From Marivita sp046592965 (GTDB taxonomy: Bacteria; Pseudomonadota; Alphaproteobacteria; Rhodobacterales; Rhodobacteraceae), in assembly GCF_046592965.1 (NCBI RefSeq), contig NZ_JBISBV010000001.1, forward strand, positions 558,001-622,000: a DNA stretch of 64,000 bases, read 5' to 3'. The translations under genes and the position numbers were made by a program. Every line of letters starts with the position of its first letter. The stretch's first letter is position 1. This document shows positions 61,870-64,000 of the stretch, in pieces. The notes under the pieces were generated by a model. The model was not told the origin of the DNA and searched no databases. It saw only the letters and a list, made by a program, of their open reading frames with translations.

Positions 61870-62514
61870 ATGACAAGAGTCCATGAATTACCGGGGTCAA
61901 TCCCCGTGTTCCCGCTACCCGGGGCGCTTTTGCTGCCACGGGCGCGGTTGCCCCTGCACCTGTTTGAGCCGCGCTATCTTCAGATGCTGGAAGATGCGAT
62001 GAAAACGCCCGCCAGATTGATTGGCATGGTGCAACCCTATGCCCGACCCAACGGCGGCGAAGACGCGCTGCACCTCATTGGCTGTGCCGGGCGCATCACA
62101 CAGTTTTCGGAAACCGAAGACGGCCGCTACATGATCACGCTCAGCGGGATCTCAAGGTTTCGCCTTGGCGACGAGGTGAAAGGCTTTACGCCGTACCGGA
62201 AGTTCGAAGTGAACTGGGATGGATTTGACCGCGACCAAGGGGGCCCGGAACACGATCGCGGGTTTGATCGTGACGCCTTTCTTGACCTTCTCGACAGATA
62301 TTTCGACGCGCGCGATCTTTCGGCCGATTGGCCGACCTTGAAAGAGGCCGACGATGAATTGCTGATCAACTCGCTGTCCATGCTGCTTGATTTCGAGCCC
62401 GAGGAAAAGCAGGCTCTGCTGGAAGCACCCTCGCTCTCGACGCGGCGAGAGACTTTGATAACGTTGATCGAATACGCCCTCAGAGGCGGTCAGTCCGAGG
62501 ATATTTTGCAATGA
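61870..62514 (+). CDS. Lon N-terminal-domain (LON substrate-binding) protein
   Basis: The 214-residue protein contains a stand-alone Lon N-terminal domain: PVFPLPGALLLPRARLPLHLFEPRYLQMLED (in parts: FPLPGALLLP and FEPRYLQM), GCAGRITQF, and YMITLSGISRFR. There is no ATPase or protease part. Such proteins may bind unfolded substrate or act as adaptors. The stop overlaps the Trm112-like start as ATGA. It follows cnoX by 27 bases, which suggests a protein-quality context. Confidence 0.9.
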   Translation: MTRVHELPGSIPVFPLPGALLLPRARLPLHLFEPRYLQMLEDAMKTPARLIGMVQPYARPNGGEDALHLIGCAGRITQFSETEDGRYMITLSGISRFRLGDEVKGFTPYRKFEVNWDGFDRDQGGPEHDRGFDRDAFLDLLDRYFDARDLSADWPTLKEADDELLINSLSMLLDFEPEEKQALLEAPSLSTRRETLITLIEYALRGGQSEDILQ

Positions 62515-62696
62515 ACCAAGAGAGTGCCGGATTCGATCGCAAGATGCTTGAGGCGCTTGTTTGTCCACAGACGCAAGGACGCCTTGATTACGATGCCGAG
62601 AGGCAAGAGTTGATCAGCCGCAGTGCCCATCTCGCCTATCCGATCCGCGATGGCATCCCGATCATGCTGATTGACGAGGCGCGCGAAATCGACTGA
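62511..62696 (+). CDS. Trm112-like zinc-ribbon-related protein
   Basis: The 61-residue protein is in the Trm112/YcaR family: LEALVCPQTQGRLDYD at 13-28 and AYPIRDGIPIMLIDEAREID at the end. In bacteria these small proteins partner methyltransferases or are of unknown function. Only one of the usual Cys pairs (CPQTQG) is retained, so zinc may not be bound. The ATGA overlap with the LON gene indicates translational coupling. Confidence 0.88.
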   Translation: MNQESAGFDRKMLEALVCPQTQGRLDYDAERQELISRSAHLAYPIRDGIPIMLIDEAREID

Positions 62697-62768
62697 CGCT
62701 CAAGCCGAGAATTGACAGGTCGAACCGCCTGCGATACCTCGCCGGTCTTTCATCTAGGCGAGGGCATC

Positions 62769-63677
62769 ATGGGACGCAAACGCAAGGGGCGCGATATTTC
62801 CGGTTGGCTGGTGGTCGATAAACCCGCCGGGCCGACCTCGACCGCTGTCGTGAACAAGGTGCGCTGGGCGCTCGATGCCAAGAAGGCGGGTCATGCGGGA
62901 ACGCTCGATCCGGACGCAACCGGAATTCTTGCCGTAGCGCTGGGTGAGGCGACGAAGACCGTGCCCTACATCACCGACGCGTTGAAAGCCTACAGGTTCA
63001 CCGTGCGCTGGGGGCAGGCGACCCGCACTGATGACGCTGAAGGCGACGTCATCGCCACGTCCGATCTGCGTCCGACGGATGACGAAATCAAGGAAGCGTT
63101 GCACGGCTTTGTCGGAGATATCGAGCAGGTCCCACCGCAATTCTCGGCCGTGAAGATTGATGGGGAGCGCGCCTATAAACGCGCCCGCGACGGCGAGGAA
63201 ATGGAATTGTCCGCGCGCCCGCTTTGGGTGGAAGAACTGACCCTGCTCGATCGGCCCGATGCTGATCATGCTGAACTTGAACTGGTGTGCGGCAAGGGCG
63301 GGTATGTCCGCTCGATCGCCCGCGATCTGGGTGAAACACTTGGGTGTTATGGCCATGTTCTGCACTTGCGGCGCACCTGGTCCGGGCCGTTTGACGCCGG
63401 AGATGCGCTGACACTCGAACAGATCGAGACGATGGCGCGCACGCCCGAACTCGACGCGCATCTGCGCCCGGTGGCGGAAGGTCTGGTCGAGTTGCCGGAA
63501 GTGTCCTGCTCTGCTGAAGCGGCGGTCAAGCTGCGCAACGGAAATCCGGCGATGGTTGTGGCGTCGGGGCTCGAGTATGGCGAAGAATGCTGGGTGTCGC
63601 ATGACGGCGAACCGGTTGCGGTGGGCCGCTACAAATCGGGCGAAGTGCACCCCACGCGGGTTTTTGTCACTGCGTGA
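62769..63677 (+). CDS. truB: tRNA pseudouridine-55 synthase
   Basis: TruB makes pseudouridine 55 in the T-arm of tRNA. The 302-residue protein has VVDKPAGPTST (about 16-26), the catalytic Asp in HAGTLDPDATGIL (about 43-55), PPQFSAVKIDGERAYKRAR and a C-terminal PUA-like part (SGEVHPTRVFVTA). The start is ATG 62769 with GAGGG upstream; an earlier ATG at 62712 is not family-like. The stop overlaps the next gene as GTGA. Confidence 0.96.
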   Translation: MGRKRKGRDISGWLVVDKPAGPTSTAVVNKVRWALDAKKAGHAGTLDPDATGILAVALGEATKTVPYITDALKAYRFTVRWGQATRTDDAEGDVIATSDLRPTDDEIKEALHGFVGDIEQVPPQFSAVKIDGERAYKRARDGEEMELSARPLWVEELTLLDRPDADHAELELVCGKGGYVRSIARDLGETLGCYGHVLHLRRTWSGPFDAGDALTLEQIETMARTPELDAHLRPVAEGLVELPEVSCSAEAAVKLRNGNPAMVVASGLEYGEECWVSHDGEPVAVGRYKSGEVHPTRVFVTA

Positions 63678-64000
63678 CCGACTTGCCGGCAAACCTGTGC
63701 GACCGATTGGTGTGCCGCACGCATGAGGGTGAAGACTGCGTTTCGCGGGTGTGGTATTCGCCATGCGGTCACTATCGCTACGGGCTGTCGCGGCTTTGGA
63801 ATGCAGATCAGCGGTCGGTCTTGTTCATCATGTTGAACCCCTCCACGGCGGATGAACATCGCAACGATCCAACTGTCGCGCGCTGCGAGACACGGGCGCG
63901 GCGCATGGGGTTCGGGGCGGTGATGATTGCCAATATCTTTGCCTTTCGCGCCACGAAACCCGCCGATCTGAAACGTGCGGCAGAGCCTGTGGGGCCGTTC
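63674..64000 (+). CDS. DUF1643 protein, start of gene only
   Basis: A frame opens at GTG 63674, overlapping the truB stop, and runs without a stop to the last base (109 codons). It contains GHYRYGLSRLWN, VLFIMLNPSTADEHRNDPTVARC and ANIFAFRATKPADLKRA (in parts), the core of DUF1643. The gene continues outside the window. The function is unknown; members often lie in mixed housekeeping or mobile contexts. Confidence 0.8.
   Translation, partial: MTDLPANLCDRLVCRTHEGEDCVSRVWYSPCGHYRYGLSRLWNADQRSVLFIMLNPSTADEHRNDPTVARCETRARRMGFGAVMIANIFAFRATKPADLKRAAEPVGPF

Overview
The window is ordinary chromosome from a GC-rich alphaproteobacterium, most likely a Rhodobacterales (Roseobacter/Rhodobacter-type) marine bacterium. 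This rests on gene order and family content: a rimP-nusA-ylxR-infB block, an F1 ATP synthase operon atpHAGDC without the F0 genes, a zur-znu zinc uptake locus with a Zur-type palindrome, a separate mnmD instead of a fused MnmC, and lineage-typical small families (DUF3035, DUF2125, DUF1674, DUF1643). I see no rRNA, tRNA, CRISPR array, insertion sequence, prophage or integrase. Genes are densely packed, often with ATGA overlaps, and several convergent pairs overlap at their 3' ends.

Layout: 1-1350 holds the end of argJ, mutT and a 44-residue ORF, closed by a bidirectional terminator. 1373-6807 (minus strand) is rimP-nusA-ylxR-infB. 6941-9941 is zinc homeostasis: zur-znuC-znuB on the minus strand facing znuA across a candidate Zur box. 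9935-15806 is tamA-tamB (outer membrane assembly). 15979-17605 holds a basic secreted protein, a small secreted protein and a membrane-anchored winged-helix protein. 17633-20952 is a CysQ-like phosphatase, pmbA, a phosphodiester glycosidase and rbfA. 21037-27764 has dapB, two small proteins, rsmB, a heparinase-like protein, purH and lspA. 27824-34142 has a DUF3035 lipoprotein, two M16 peptidases, dapA and a lytic transglycosylase.

34116-42234 carries an EamA transporter, mnmD and a divergent FAD oxidoreductase (probably the two halves of MnmC), a MocR-type regulator with a repeat operator, an orphan peptide-type binding protein, an ArgE-like deacylase and DUF2125. 42302-49511 has a ChaC-type cyclotransferase, a MotA/MotB-like motor pair whose MotB-like member has about 500 residues of predicted coiled coil, an M23 peptidase and clpA. 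49670-58329 has glyoxalase II, a methyltransferase, the atpHAGDC operon, an H-type lectin and a DUF481 outer membrane protein. 58330-64000 has prs, a DsbA-fold isomerase, a hydrolase, a CnoX-type thioredoxin, a Lon-N-domain protein, a Trm112-like protein, truB and the start of a DUF1643 gene.

Functionally most of the window is housekeeping: translation and ribosome assembly (infB, nusA, rimP, rbfA, rsmB, truB, mnmD), energy (atp), nucleotide and lysine precursors (purH, prs, dapA, dapB) and envelope building (tamAB, lspA, slt, M23). The least explained parts are the MotA/MotB-like motor pair (42904-46233), the secreted-protein plus membrane winged-helix pair (16645-17605), and the terminator-bearing leader of the rimP-nusA operon (6808-6931).
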